The notes: generated by a model from the letters alone, not told the origin. A stretch of DNA of 64,000 bases from Thereva unica (GCA_949987705.1 OX465285.1:88731975-88795974); one strand, 5' to 3'. Shown: positions 33,381 through 44,689, numbered from the stretch's first letter. Translations and numbers: made by a program.

Positions 33381-34357
33381 TTCACTCGCATAACACGTCA
33401 CAAATTTATTGATTTATTGATGAAAATTCAGAAATTTAATTGTTTAATTATTAAAACTTCACTTAAACAGCAAAAAACAGAAAACTTGATCTGCCATGCT
33501 GCGATGGACTTCGCCTATACATAGTGCAGTATGCACAGCACGCTTGAATGTATTTTAGCTTATTCACTAAAGATGGCTCTGTCGATGTACACAGCCTTGG
33601 TACGTCCAATCCGCACATAATGTTTGAACAGGACCTATAATATCATAAAGTTGGGAAGCGTCTAGAAGAACTGAATTAATAGAGTCATCAGCGGCCAGAG
33701 AACATGGCCCACGAATGCTCTTGATGAATTCTTTCACCTGTTTCCCCCGATCTACACACCAAACGTCGATGATTCTCAAAACCCTACGGTCATAGAAGCA
33801 TATTTGACCTACTAACCGAGGGTATGGTTGCCACAACCACAGACTACCTTGCCCAATAGAATAACCTTCAAGAATGACTTCTCAGAAGGAAACGACTCTT
33901 ACAAGGAAAGACTTGACTTCTCTATCAAAACACCCTCGAGAAGGTAGTGGAGGAATAAAGACGTCCTAATGATGCCTGTTCTGCAGATACTCGTAGAAGG
34001 CTCTAAAAATCAGAGAGCACCGAGGTATCTCTATCTAGAGACAAAATCCATGTGGAGACAACTTTTTGTTCTTTAATCAATCGTAACTCTAATCAGCCGT
34101 ACTCATTTAGGTGGGACTTGAAAATCCATTAGAGATTGTCTCCAATTTATTTCCACCCCTTTCTATTTTCGAAGACTACATACGTCAGTTAGTTGATCAA
34201 CTTTGTTAGTTTATAAGTAAATTTTGACAATTGTGAATATACTTTTACAATCTTCCACAAAGATCTACATTTTCGCTCTTCTCCTTACTCGATTACAATT
34301 CGGCAATAACGATTTTCAATCAATTTATAAATGAGGCAACGCTTTGTGCCTGACTCT
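33381..34357. other. No gene recognised
   Basis: Sequence between the LINE and the P-like transposon. An 89-codon minus frame (33567-33836) contains SQLYDIIGPVQTLCADWTY but I cannot assign it. It might be decayed retrotransposon pol. Confidence 0.35.
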
Positions 34358-34366
34358 AGTTTCCAC

Positions 34367-34398
34367 CAAAGTCTCTCTTATTACAAAGGTTGTGTACT
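34367..34398 (+). repeat. Left terminal inverted repeat of the P-like transposon
   Basis: 32 bp, exact reverse complement of 37635-37666. The first base after it differs between ends (C versus A read inward), which fixes its length. Confidence 0.95.
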
Positions 34399-34450
34399 CC
34401 CGTGAAATGTGTATACGGCTAGCAAAAAGCTTTCTGTTTGTAGTGATTTC

Positions 34451-34467
34451 ATGACGTCACGTGGAAC
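34451..34467 (+). repeat. Left subterminal inverted repeat of the P-like transposon
   Basis: 17 bp with one mismatch to the reverse complement of 37589-37605. It contains the palindrome TGACGTCA, a bZIP/CRE-type core. In P elements a subterminal inverted repeat of this sort contributes to transposition efficiency; binding here is inference. Confidence 0.8.
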
Positions 34468-34565
34468 TATGCACTTGTGCGCAGAGTCAAGTGCTTTGTT
34501 TGGGCTTGTTTGGTTTTTCAGTATAGCGGAAAATTTGTATTGAATAGGATCGTTATTTTGCGAAA

Positions 34566-37476
34566 ATGATTAAAAATAATAGAAAATGTTCAGTTCCGCA
34601 ATGTCAGAACAGATTTAGCGAAAAATGCGAAAATTTAAGTTTTCATAGATTTCCCAGAAGCCTGAATGCTTCTAAAATAAGAGTAGCATGGCAAAAATTT
34701 TGCAACGGGATAAAAGATGGATACATTTGTTCGGAACATTTTGACGATAATGAGTTTAGTATCGATTTAAATGCAGAGATTTTGGAAAACAGAAAAAGAA
34801 AAATTTTATCACAAAAAGGTAAATTTTAATACCTACCCTAGTTAGGTTCATAATTGTTTTATTCATAATCTGTTTATCCTATGTGTAGCAGTTCCTACTA
34901 AAATAAAAAAAACTGAAGGAGAAATATCATCTCGTCAAGTGAGACATGAAAAACGGATACGAAAAAAAATTGTTAATAATATTTTGCTCGAAAACGACAA
35001 AGAAAATCAAGCGTCAATTTCAAAAAGAGATAGTGACAAGGAGTTAACGGAAATTTTTCAACCACCAATTTCTGAACCTAATTGTGTAGTGATCTGCAAA
35101 GAAAAAGATCAACAAATTGAAAATTTGAAAAATGATTTGATTTTCGCGAGGCAAGAGAATGAAAATTTGAAAGAACAATTAAAGTTTCAACAACAATCAA
35201 TACAAAATCTTGAACTAAAAGTGGCAAATTTGGAGGCTCAAAATTCTATTTCAAATTTTCAAACTATGAGTAACTTTAAAAAACTTCTTCAGCCCACACT
35301 TACTAACAAGCAACTACAAATTATATTAGGGGAAAAGAAACGAGTTGTTTGGCACGAAGAAGATAAACTGAGGGCTATTTCTTTGCGATACTTCATCAAA
35401 CACAGCTATGAGTTCTTGCGAAAACAACTAAATTATCCTCTTCCATCCTTATCGGCCCTTGCCAAATGGACAAGTCATATTGAATTTGACGAAGGGATCC
35501 TGAAATCCGTTATCAATATCCTGAAAATAACTGGTCGAAAAAAGAACCAACTCCAAAGGACGTGTATTCTTATGTACGACGAAATGAGCGTACATTCACT
35601 TTATGAATTTGACATCAACCATGATAAGATTATAGGTCCACATAAACATCTACAAGTAAGTTCAAAGGCCTGGTTGAAAACTAACTAACATCGCGTTCTT
35701 TTAGGTCGTCATGATCAGAGGATTATTCGAAGCGTACAAACAACCTGTTTACGCAGGATTCGATAAAACCATTACGGTGGAAATTTTAAATAATATTATT
35801 ATTTCTTTATCCGACGCTGGATATGACGTGGTTGCATGCGTGTCAGATTGTGGGGGAGGAAATATAGGTTTATGGACTAGACTCGGTGTAACTGCTGAAA
35901 CACCATTTTTTGACCATCCAACTAAAGACCACAAAGTCTATATGATTCCCGATCCTCCACACATGTTGAAATTAATTCGAAATTGGCTTCTGGACACCGG
36001 TTTTTTATTACCAAGTAATATTATTAACTTTGACTTTTTGCATGAAAAATTTAACTTTTCTGTATGCATGATATAATATTTTTTGTCCAGTTTTTAGTTT
36101 GTGACATTGAACTGACGTTAAACATGTTTCCAACAATATAAAAATCTAAAAATTAAGTAAACAATTTTATCTAATTATAATAAACTTTTTAGATGATAAT
36201 ATAATTACAAAGTTGCCTTTAATGAATCTAATAGAAAACACAACAAGCGAGGTAAATTCTTGTTTCAAAATCAATTCGAAACACTTAAACTGTGAAGGTG
36301 CTGAAAGGCAAAATGTATCCTTAGCTTGTCAGTTATTGTCTCATTGTACAGCAGAAGCTTTGAAACGTTATTTTCCTAATAATGACGAAGCCAAACATTT
36401 ATCGAAATTTATTGACTTGGTTAATAACTGGTTCGATGTTATGAATAATCGAAGTACAAAGGACAAAATAAAACAACCGTACGGATTAAATCTGAACAAA
36501 CAGAACGAAATCCTGGATACAATGTACGAGACTGTAAAAAAAATGAAGTGTTTTAAAAAAAAGTCTATAGACGTTGACCATGGCGCACTCAAAGTTTTCC
36601 AAAAAGGTGTTTTAATTGGAATAAGTTCTCTTAAGCTTTTATATAAGTATTTACAGGAAAAATTTCAAATTAAATTCCTATACACTAGTAGATTAAATCA
36701 GGATGCCCTAGAAAATATGTTTGCACAAATAAGAACACGAGGAGGATTAGATGATCATCCCACGCCACTCAATGCGTTACGCAGATTGAAAATGATTATG
36801 CTTGGCAGTTGGCAGATCAGTGATATCATCGAAATCAAAAATTAATTCACTTAATATTGTATATGACGACCAGGAAGAACAGTATTTGTTAAGTGAAATA
36901 TTGTTGAAAACTGGACTTCAACCTTTAGTTTCAGCTAGTATTAATGACAGTCCAAGTCAACAAGATAGCAAAGATTGTGTAGCATTTGAAGATCCAGAAA
37001 TTAGTGTAAAAGTACAAAGTGCGGAGGATGGTATGGAGTATTTGGCTGGATGGCTCGCTAGGAAGGAAAAAATACGAAAGAAATTTCCACATATTGGTCA
37101 ACACACGTACAAAGAAACAGAACCTTCATCATCTTGGGTGTCCTGTTTATCATACGTTGGTTTGTACAAACCATCACAGGAATGGCTAATCCAAGCTAGA
37201 GAACTAGAAGTTGGTTTCAAAGATTTCCATAAGGATCAGTTCAATGGTAGGAAAAATATTATAACTAGATGTTGTCAAAAATTGTGTAAAGATAATCCAA
37301 CTATTCCTTACGATCTAGCCTACTCATTTGTAAAACAAAGAACATTTATTCGTATCAAATTTTTAAATAAAAAAATTAATGCTAGTAAGCATATAAAACG
37401 TAGGGCTAATCAAAGTCTTAAAGAAAAGAAATTAAAGAAAATGTCTACATACATAAAAAATACAAAAATTAAATAA
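34566..37476 (+). CDS. P-like THAP-domain transposase, four exons, one frame discrepancy
   Basis: Exons proposed: 34566-34818, 34889-35655, 35705-36014, 36193-37476. The start MIKNNRKC opens a C2CH THAP zinc finger: C8 and C13, FHRFP, VAW, CSEH. Its closing AVPT box is created only by splicing exon 1 to exon 2, which supports that intron. Exon 2 has a coiled coil (QQIENLKNDL..., about 35100-35270) as in the P transposase dimerisation region, then MYDEMSVHS (first catalytic D). Exon 3 has ACVSDCGGGNIGLW (second D) and DPPHMLKLIRN. Exon 4 has LNQDALENMFAQIRTRGG (catalytic E) and a lysine-rich C terminus. Total about 870 residues if one extra nucleotide near 36802-36845 is discounted; Drosophila P has 751. 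As it stands, frame 1 ends at 36845. Confidence 0.87.
34819..34888 (+). other. Intron 1 of the P-like transposase
   Basis: 70 bp, GT...AG (gtaaat ... gtgtag), phase 1. Splicing yields the codon for the alanine of AVPT and stays in the frame of exon 2. Position after the THAP finger fits a P-type gene. Confidence 0.85.
35656..35704 (+). other. Intron 2 of the P-like transposase
   Basis: 49 bp, gtaagt ... ttttag, phase 0. The donor is consensus. Splicing joins HLQ to VVMIRG without a shift, within the RNase H-like fold. Without it, translation stops at 35688. Confidence 0.85.
36015..36192 (+). other. Intron 3 of the P-like transposase (proposed)
   Basis: 178 bp, gtaata ... ttttag, phase 1, chosen because it is the only donor seen here whose phase fits the acceptor at 36191-36192. 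The donor at 36062 has the wrong phase. If it is not spliced, the frame ends at 36076 and exon 4 is separated by stops. Confidence 0.6.
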
Positions 37477-37588
37477 TAATTAAAAATTATTTCCCCTTAA
37501 ACGAGATATTTTAATTCGAACTTTGTGTTTTTCAACGCCTTGAAATCTTTTTTTAGTTTCTAAAGTTTACACAACGCATTACCAGTGC

Positions 37589-37605
37589 GTTCCGCGTGAC
37601 GTCAT
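37589..37605 (-). repeat. Right subterminal inverted repeat of the P-like transposon
   Basis: Reverse complement of the left copy except one base. It also includes TGACGTCA. It lies 29 bp inside the right terminal repeat, while the left one lies 52 bp inside. Confidence 0.8.
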
Positions 37606-37634
37606 ACCGCAACTTAACACACTCTCAGCGTCGT

Positions 37635-37666
37635 AGTACACAACCTTTGTAATAAGAGAGACTTTG
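37635..37666 (-). repeat. Right terminal inverted repeat of the P-like transposon
   Basis: Exact reverse complement of the left repeat. The 9-bp target repeat agtttccac follows directly. Confidence 0.95.
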
Positions 37667-37675
37667 AGTTTCCAC

Positions 37676-39087
37676 CACTATCACATCAAATACTACTCGA
37701 CTCCTCTCCTGGTTTCTAATTATATGGCTTTACACCCACTTATCCATGTGACTGAAATTTTAAGATAATTCTGAGTGCAATCATATTACGTATTGGTACA
37801 CCAACCATCCATTGTTAATCCTTAGCATTACAAATTACTCAATCTATTTCCTTTAATCAAGAATTTCCATAAATTCGTATTTACTTGATTGTGACACATT
37901 TGACGTTAAGTTTCTTAGACCACCAAAGCCTAGATTAAACGTTTGCTTAGTGCGAGACAATACCAGGAATCCTTTTATCCTTTATAGCACATATATATTG
38001 TATATACACCCAGTCACAGAGAAAGGTATTATGCACAATTTAACCAATGTAAAGTACATAATGGTTTATTATTGAAACTTCATATGCACACGCTTCATCA
38101 GTTAAGATAATGGATGAAATGTAGATAATATCCTTGACGTAAAAGTTGTTTGTTGTAACGAGATAAGAGACAGTGTATCGACATATATGCCAGATGGGTC
38201 TGATCGATCACCATTATGTTGATAGATGAAAAAAAAAATTGATATCCTTTCTTAATTTTTTTTTATATTATTCTAAAAGTATGACTTTAAAATCTTGAAG
38301 CCAGGCGAGACTAACTTCATAACTTCAATAAAACCCCACAAAAAACACGAAGGTAAAAAAAATATCCTTTTAACAGAAAACAGTTTTTTTTTATTATTTT
38401 GTTACTATAAAAATTGATATGTTACTGTCAAAATAACAGGACAGGAATGAAAAACAGTCAACAATAAAGGAACACAAAAATGTTTACACAGAGCATCCCC
38501 TCCCCCGCCGCCCGATTGGGATGTATCGCATTACAAAGATTTGCTTTATAGATAAACAAAATCCTTTTTTATCCTTGACATATTTTCAATTTGCCCATAA
38601 GAAATGCCATCAGGACTAGAAATCGATTTTCTTAGGTTCACGTTTTTTTTTCTCGCTGGCATTTTTTAAATTAAAGGACAATATTTATTGGCTGCTGGGC
38701 GAGAGGTTAACCAATTTTTTACACTTCAATTCTGTTGAGAAGAAAAATGGAACCGCCCCGGTAATACTTTCTTTCTTTTCCCTGATACTTTCTCTCCCCC
38801 ATACTGTATATATGTATATGTATAAGCAAGTTTTTCTTTAGGTAACTTTTGATAGCCTTCGGAATTGATAGTGCGGGCCTTAAACGAAAAAAAAAAATCA
38901 TGAAAGAATGTGGATACGGAAGAATTTAAATGGAGGATATTTTGGTCGGATAGATAAAAGCTGTTTAAGGATACCTGGACGTGAGAGTTGGTGAATAATA
39001 CTGGACTATGGCGAAATTGCATATAGATACTTAGATCTAGATTTTATCTAAATAAGTGGTGTCTCTGTAAAACAAAATAAATGCTAG
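37676..39087. other. No gene recognised
   Basis: A/T-rich flank of the P-like element, low complexity in places. Nothing recognised. Confidence 0.4.
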
Positions 39088-39095
39088 ATTTGGGG

Positions 39096-39435
39096 CAGAG
39101 ACGGTGCTTTCATAGGTGCGAATGGTGCACTTGCACCGGGCGCAATTTCAGAAATTAAGATTTACCTTTTGAAATTTCTGTATAAAGCACCGTTTCCACT
39201 CACACAAAGGACGTTTTCATCAGAATTTTGTTGGTTGGAAGTTGACTCTTTTTTATGTTATACGCATCCTTCTTCTTCTTCTTTGATCCGTTAACATTAT
39301 TATGGTGCAATCTTAAATTTTGCGTAAACTATAATAATTATTCCGCCCATTCAGCGAGTGTCTTTTTTCATTGTCCTTCAATGCGATCATCTTATGCATA
39401 CTGCACCGGGCGTAAAAGCCCAAACGCCGGCCCTG
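39096..39435. mobile_element. Non-autonomous hAT-type MITE, copy 2
   Basis: 340 bp, flanked by the perfect 8-bp duplication atttgggg (39088-39095 and 39436-39443). The ends match those of copy 1, with the shared 'ataggtgcgaatggtgcact' and 'ctgcaccgggcg' motifs. It is about 100 bp longer than copy 1 because of extra sequence in the middle (about 39165-39360) that includes a CTT microsatellite. No coding capacity. Confidence 0.8.
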
Positions 39436-39443
39436 ATTTGGGG

Positions 39444-40400
39444 AGCTGCACATGCAATTTTAAAATCAAGATGGCACCTCATTTCTGACAGCACTCACCA
39501 CGCGGGAGTTTTTAAGAGCTGCTATATGACTGCGAACTACCACAGATATTAAGATGGGCTGGTAGCTAAATGGATAATTTTTAATGCTGTAAATATACTA
39601 AGGGCGACGGCGACGGTGCACACAAATTAAAAAGCACACACAAGAATAATCATCTTCGACATCCGAATGCTACACACGCGCACAGGAACATACATGAATA
39701 GCAACACAATCCCATGTCACACCGCCCAGGCAACTTTGAGGGGCGACGGCTACGAAATAGAACTTGGATTGATTGAGTCGCCACGCTCGGCGACCTCGTC
39801 GTCGAGTGGTCTGCATATTGTGCTGCACCCTTCATACTCATAGAAAAACTGTGTGTTCTATTCGTTTTTGCCAGTCGCTGTGGGAACTATTTTCGCCCTT
39901 AGTATGTTTACAGCATAAGGCTAATTTATTAACATATAAACATCAAAGCTTATGAAAATGTATAGTTTATAGCCTGGGGTAACGTTTGTTGGATTTTCGC
40001 AATAGATGACGTTCGTTTGACAGGTGACAGTTTGAGTGCTACTGTGAGTGTTGTAAAAGCGCTGCAGGTGCAGTGATTAGAAAAAATGTTTGTGTTTGAA
40101 GATAGAGATAAATAATGATAAACTGTGGTGTATTTTGCAATATTATTATTTCAAAAGGGAAGAACGTTGTAAAAGAATCTTTAAAAGGTCCAGTAAAATA
40201 GGCATTTCATCAGTATCGACTGATGTTACCCGGTACGCACTGTGAAAATCGAAATCGAAATTTTCAACGTATTTTCATTTTTTAAGGACCCAATAGAATT
40301 TTAAGCAAAAGTTTTCGAAGAAGTGTGTGTGTGTGTGTGCATACGGATGTGGTAATTTTTTTCCTGCACGATATCGCGCGAACCAAAAAACATAACGATT
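39444..40400. other. No gene recognised
   Basis: No motif-bearing ORF. A GT dinucleotide run lies at about 40323-40339. Confidence 0.4.
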
Positions 40401-40409
40401 TTGTTAAGG

Positions 40410-40625
40410 TGCCGTTCGAAGAGTACTAACCAAAAAATGATCTGAAAAGATTTTTATAAAATTTGATCGAGTCGTTTTTTGGTTGATTTTTGTACCTGCA
40501 CAACGCCGCGCGAACTTAAAACTATATCGACTTCTTTGAGGAGCCGAAAGAGGAATTTCAACCAAAAAATGCTCTGAAAAAAATTTCATAATATTCGGTC
40601 GGGCCCTTTTGCTTTAATGGAAAAA
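40410..40625. repeat. Dispersed repeat with internal duplication, copy 1
   Basis: Two related segments in tandem (starting 'aaccaaaaaatgatctgaaaa' near 40429 and 'aaccaaaaaatgctctgaaaa' near 40560). A 'tatcgacttctttga' motif lies between them. The same order recurs, diverged, at about 57795-58010. Class unknown. Confidence 0.6.
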
Positions 40626-40964
40626 CTTCAGCTAAGTGTCAGAAAGACTTGTCACTTGGTTCAAAAAAACTGAGGGGTATTAGTAGGTACTTAACTCGGT
40701 CGGTGGGTACTACAGTTTATTTAGAGAATCAGAGATTGAGGGTTCTTCCAGAAAATAGGTGTATGAGCGTACAGCGAACCAAGCACTCTACGCATCTCTA
40801 AAAATGTCGGCTAGTCTACCTTTGTGACATTTTAAAACTTTCGTCTACTACTTCTCCGTCTTAATGATCGAATTTCCAAAGACCACTTCTTAGCGGATAT
40901 GTTTTAGTCGTCGAAAAAAACCTACCTTCCAAAATTATTGTTGGAACATGACATACGAGTATAT

Positions 40965-41264
40965 TGTGGGGCTAGTCGCTCACCGGACAGGAATAACTCT
41001 GATTATTTTCACAATCAAAAGTCTTTATTAACAATATAAATATTTATAAAGGAGTTGTTAACAGTAAGGCTAATAACTTAGAACTAACTTAAAATTATGA
41101 CAATTCCTTAAAGTTAAAATAATAAATTAACCTACGCCTACTGACTAAAACCTTTGGGATTCGCCGCATATAAGTTCAGTGTTTTCGCCGTGGTTTGTGT
41201 ACAGCGGTTTGTGTCTTTATGTTTGACATGTGGATGTCGCGGTGAACGCATCGTAGTCGCCACA
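40965..41264 (-). mobile_element. Solo LTR, second family
   Basis: A 300-bp unit with TGTGG...CCACA termini and 4-bp flanking duplications atat (40961-40964 and 41265-41268). On the minus strand an AATAAAGAC poly(A) signal lies near the distal end (about 41028), so the LTR reads leftward. No internal retrotransposon sequence adjoins it. Its sequence is unrelated to the solo LTR at 10977-11630. Gypsy-type by duplication length, which is inference. Confidence 0.75.
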
Positions 41265-41268
41265 ATAT

Positions 41269-42335
41269 TGTGAGAACAGCACCATCTATGAGTGAAGTTA
41301 TGGATATCATAACATATTCCCGCTTAATGGTCTATTTACATCCTTCCAACTCTTGATACTGCAGTTAAGCTTCTCTACATCTCTTGAATTTTAATCCTAA
41401 ATACTTTTACCGTAATATATTGAATCAACATAGCCTTGGTCAGCACAGCTAATCCCCTCACCTTTAATGCTAACTACAATGCATCATCAGTATACATCCC
41501 CCAAACAATTTACATATTTTTCGTTATCCTTCCTCCATCTCATATTAAAATGCATAAATCTCGACCAGTCATACAGCTCTAAATATCAAAGATGTGCCTT
41601 AGCACAAGAGAGAGAGAGTCCTTCAAGGATTTATGCTGCGACTAATTGCTTTTAGTCTCGAGCTTAATGCAATGCAACTTGTCCGCTCCAATGTAGATAA
41701 ACTTTAACAATTTTGCAGTAAGGAATTAGTTGCAGCCCGCCCCAAAATGTTGGGAGATTAAATCCGGTATGTTATAAATTTGTTCTGCTGTTAAACTTCT
41801 TTCCGGGGGCTATCCCCCCCCCCCATGCTACCCAATCTTGAAGATTTTGGGATTTAGTTTAGATTTATTACTAACAGTTATGCTCCTGATGTCGCCTTTC
41901 ACATTTAGGATGTGCCCTTAGAGATGGAGGAAGGACTTTGATTTGTTTATTTAGGGAATGGCTGCTCTCTAATTATAACAAAGTGTGAATGGGGTTGACA
42001 TCTTATTGTAACGCAGATGTGGAATTGTATTTATTTATTTATATGTAAATATTATTTCGAATTGTAATGGGGGTTGGAGAAATGCAAGGGTAGAGTGGAG
42101 TGGAGTAATATAGATAAGTGCTGTGAGTGCCGTTTAATCATTTTAACGCTCCAAATTGGAAGAAATCGGAATAAAGTTCTCCTTTATTTAGAGAACAGTT
42201 CTCATTTATTTATAGAACAGTTCTTAGCATAATTTACTAGGAGCCTGAGAATTTGCTAAAAGAGAATACGCCGAACCTTGCGTTTAAATAGTGAATTAAA
42301 AAGCTATAAATAAATATTAATAGTGTGAGATATAG
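41269..42335. other. No gene recognised
   Basis: A/T-rich DNA with a short AG microsatellite (about 41607-41618) and a C-run (about 41813-41824). Nothing coding recognised. Confidence 0.4.
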
Positions 42336-42339
42336 AAGA

Positions 42340-43285
42340 GAAGAAATAGATCAACAATGGACTAAGTTTTTTCAAAAAGACAAATCCTCCGAAAATGCTA
42401 GGAATACAACATCGACGTATATCAACTCTTCATCGAAATCAAACAAGCATACGACAGCATCGACAGGGAAAAAATGTATGCGACAATGCTGAACCTAAAT
42501 ATACCTCTAAAGATAGTGAAACTGACGAAAATGACAATGGAAAAGGTGTACAGTCAGAATACAAGGAGAATTGACGGAGTCCTTCCCAATCAGGCAAGGC
42601 TTAAAGCAGGGCGATGGGCTGGCACCCATGCTATTTAAGCTCTGCCTAGAAGGAGTAATTCGCAAAGTAAACATTGATGCGAACGTAACCCTGCTTAACA
42701 AATCAAAACATTTGGCATGATATGTCAACGATATAAACCGCCTTGCCCGATCACTGTCATACCTTAGAGAAATATTCCCGGAATTAGAAGAAGGAGCCAA
42801 AGATATAGGGCTGCAAATAAATGCAGAAAAGAGTTAGATTCTAATTCAGTCAAGGGTGGAAAGAAGAAGAAGAAATCACAACACCACCGGGGGGAATACA
42901 ACTTCGATCGGGTAAACGAATTTAACTACCTGGGGTCCACAATCAGCGAAGACAACGATGAAGCGAGAGATGTACAAGGAAGATTACCGACACAAACAGA
43001 GCATACTTCTCACTACTGCCAGTAATGAAATCCAGAGATATCCACAGAAAAACCAAAATAAGAATACAAAATCATCATACGCACAGTACGGATGTGAAGC
43101 ATAAAGTATCTCCCAGAAATCCGCAGACAAGATGGATATATTTGAGAAGAAGATTCCCCGAAGGATATATGGCCCAATCAATGAAAACAATGCATGGAGA
43201 ATACGCTACAATCACGTTGGACCGTTCATGACCAAATAATGGATGACTCAAGGATACCGAAAAAAGCCTTTGTACAAGCTGCGTA
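42340..43285 (+). pseudogene. LINE reverse transcriptase remains (RTE-like), plus strand
   Basis: Reading across frames gives FIEIKQAYDSIDREKMYATM (motif A region), then LKQGDGLAPMLFKLCLEG (motif B), then a stop and YVNDINRLARS where YADD-type motif C is expected. It continues GLQINAEKS, FNYLGSTISEDND and RRIYGPINENNAWRIRYN. This is the order of RTE-type LINE proteins. The first catalytic aspartate of motif C has become N (YVND). Stops and frameshifts abound, so it is inactive. 5' truncated. It ends just before an oppositely oriented RTE-like tail. Confidence 0.7.
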
Positions 43286-43296
43286 AGATAAGAACT

Positions 43297-43350
43297 TCCT
43301 CTTCTTCTTTACGCTTATTTAATTACTTATGGGACATAGGGCGGAAACAG
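43297..43350 (-). repeat. 3' tail of an RTE-like LINE, left part (interrupted)
   Basis: Reads, on the minus strand, from 'tttccgccctatgtccca' to a (GAA)n-type tail, matching the 3' end of the LINE at 60176-61560. The match continues after the inserted LINE at 45584-45612, so this copy was split by that insertion. Confidence 0.75.
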
Positions 43351-43352
43351 TT

Positions 43353-44689
43353 TGTTTTGTTCATTCCTTATACTACTAAATCTGTGAAGGCTAGGCCCAA
43401 CAGATGGTTTAATCAGGAGTGTATGAATGCAATCAGAAATAAAGAAGCCGCCTTTCGAGCTTACAAGAGCTCCCCGAGTGAATCGCTCGAGTATATAAAA
43501 CTAAGAAATTCCTGTAAAGTCACCATCAGGAATGTCAAAAATTCATTTGACAGCAAGTTGAGAAGTAAACTCCTTAATGCAACATCTGGTAGCAAGAACT
43601 TCTGGTCCTTGGTAAGCTCCATTAAGAAGAATTTCACTTCATCCACAACTCCTTCACTTATCCACAATGAGAAGGTGATAACAGACAGCAAATCCAAGGC
43701 CGATTTATTAGCATCTCTGTTTTCTTCCAATTCTTCTTTACCCCAAACTGATATGCTACCCCCGGTTCTCGAGCACAGCGCTCATCTAATGGACAGGGTT
43801 TTCTTCAGGACTCGCGAGGTGTACAGGTGCCTCAAGGAGCTGGATGTAAACAAATCCATTGGACCCGATAATATACCCCCTATCGTCTTAAAACAATGCG
43901 CCTCACCTTTGGCTAAACCTCTGCGCAAACTTTTTGCCCTATCATACTCTTCCGGAGTTTATCCAGACTCTTGGAAACTTGCCCATGTTCAGCCAATACC
44001 GAAAAAAGGTGACTCCAGCTTTCCCTCCAACTACCGCCCAATAGCATTACTTCTATTCTCTCCAAAACCATGGAGACGATAATTAACAAAAATCTAATGC
44101 TATCTAGAATCCAACCAACTTATCAACGACAAACAATACGGCTTCCGTCAAAAAAGATCCACTGGTGATCTTTTAGTTTGCCTTACAGAACACCTCAGCC
44201 GAAGTTTGCATGGATCTGGCGAATCTAGTTTGGTTGCTTTGGATATCTCCAAGGCTTTTCATAGAGTATGGCACTCAGCCTTGTTAGCTAAACTCCAAGC
44301 TATTGGAATTGGCTCGCTTCTGTATATGTAAGTGGGTTGAGAGTTTCCTTTCCGGCCGTTCAATTAAGGTAGTATTGGATGGCGTCAAATCTGAATCTCA
44401 CTCCATCTCTGCGGGGGTCCCCCAGGGGTCAATTTTATCACCGGCCCTTTTTCTCATCTTTATAAATGACCTACTTTCAATCCCCTCCAACCCACTTCTC
44501 AGCTTCGCTGACGACGGTACTCTACGTTACTCGTACAGCTTCGATACAAGACAGAGACGTGCCAGATCCTGTCTTGATGATCGTGAGTTAATGCCCAAAT
44601 CTATTAAAAATGACATCAAACTAATTCTAGATTGGGGAGAGAAGAGTCGTGTCGAATTCAACCCCTCCAAAACCAAGTAGAAAATAGAT
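43353..44689 (+). pseudogene. LINE reverse transcriptase (copy B)
   Basis: Motifs: RWFNQECMNAIRNKEAAFR, GPDNIPPIVLKQCA, PIPKKGDSSFPSNYRPI, then a frameshift near 44060. Further on come FRQKRSTGDLL, LVALDISKAFHRVWH (motif A with D to H change beside it), a second shift near 44327, SAGVPQGSILSP (motif B) and FADDG (motif C). It ends at a TAG at 44678-44680, just at a small poly(A) insertion. The endonuclease half is missing by 5' truncation. Confidence 0.82.

Larger units (their letters stand above)
34367..37666 (+). mobile_element. P-element-like THAP transposon, 3.3 kb, structurally complete
   Basis: A cut-and-paste DNA transposon bounded by perfect 32-bp terminal inverted repeats (34367-34398 and 37635-37666, beginning CAAAGTCTCTCTTATTACAA). 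It is flanked by the direct repeat agtttccac (34358-34366 and 37667-37675). P elements make 8-bp duplications; here nine bases match, one perhaps by chance. Subterminal inverted repeats (34451-34467 and 37589-37605; ATGACGTCACG then GGAAC) lie about 60-85 bp in from each end, as in P elements. The inside carries one plus-strand transposase gene with THAP and RNase H-like parts and short introns. Confidence 0.93.
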
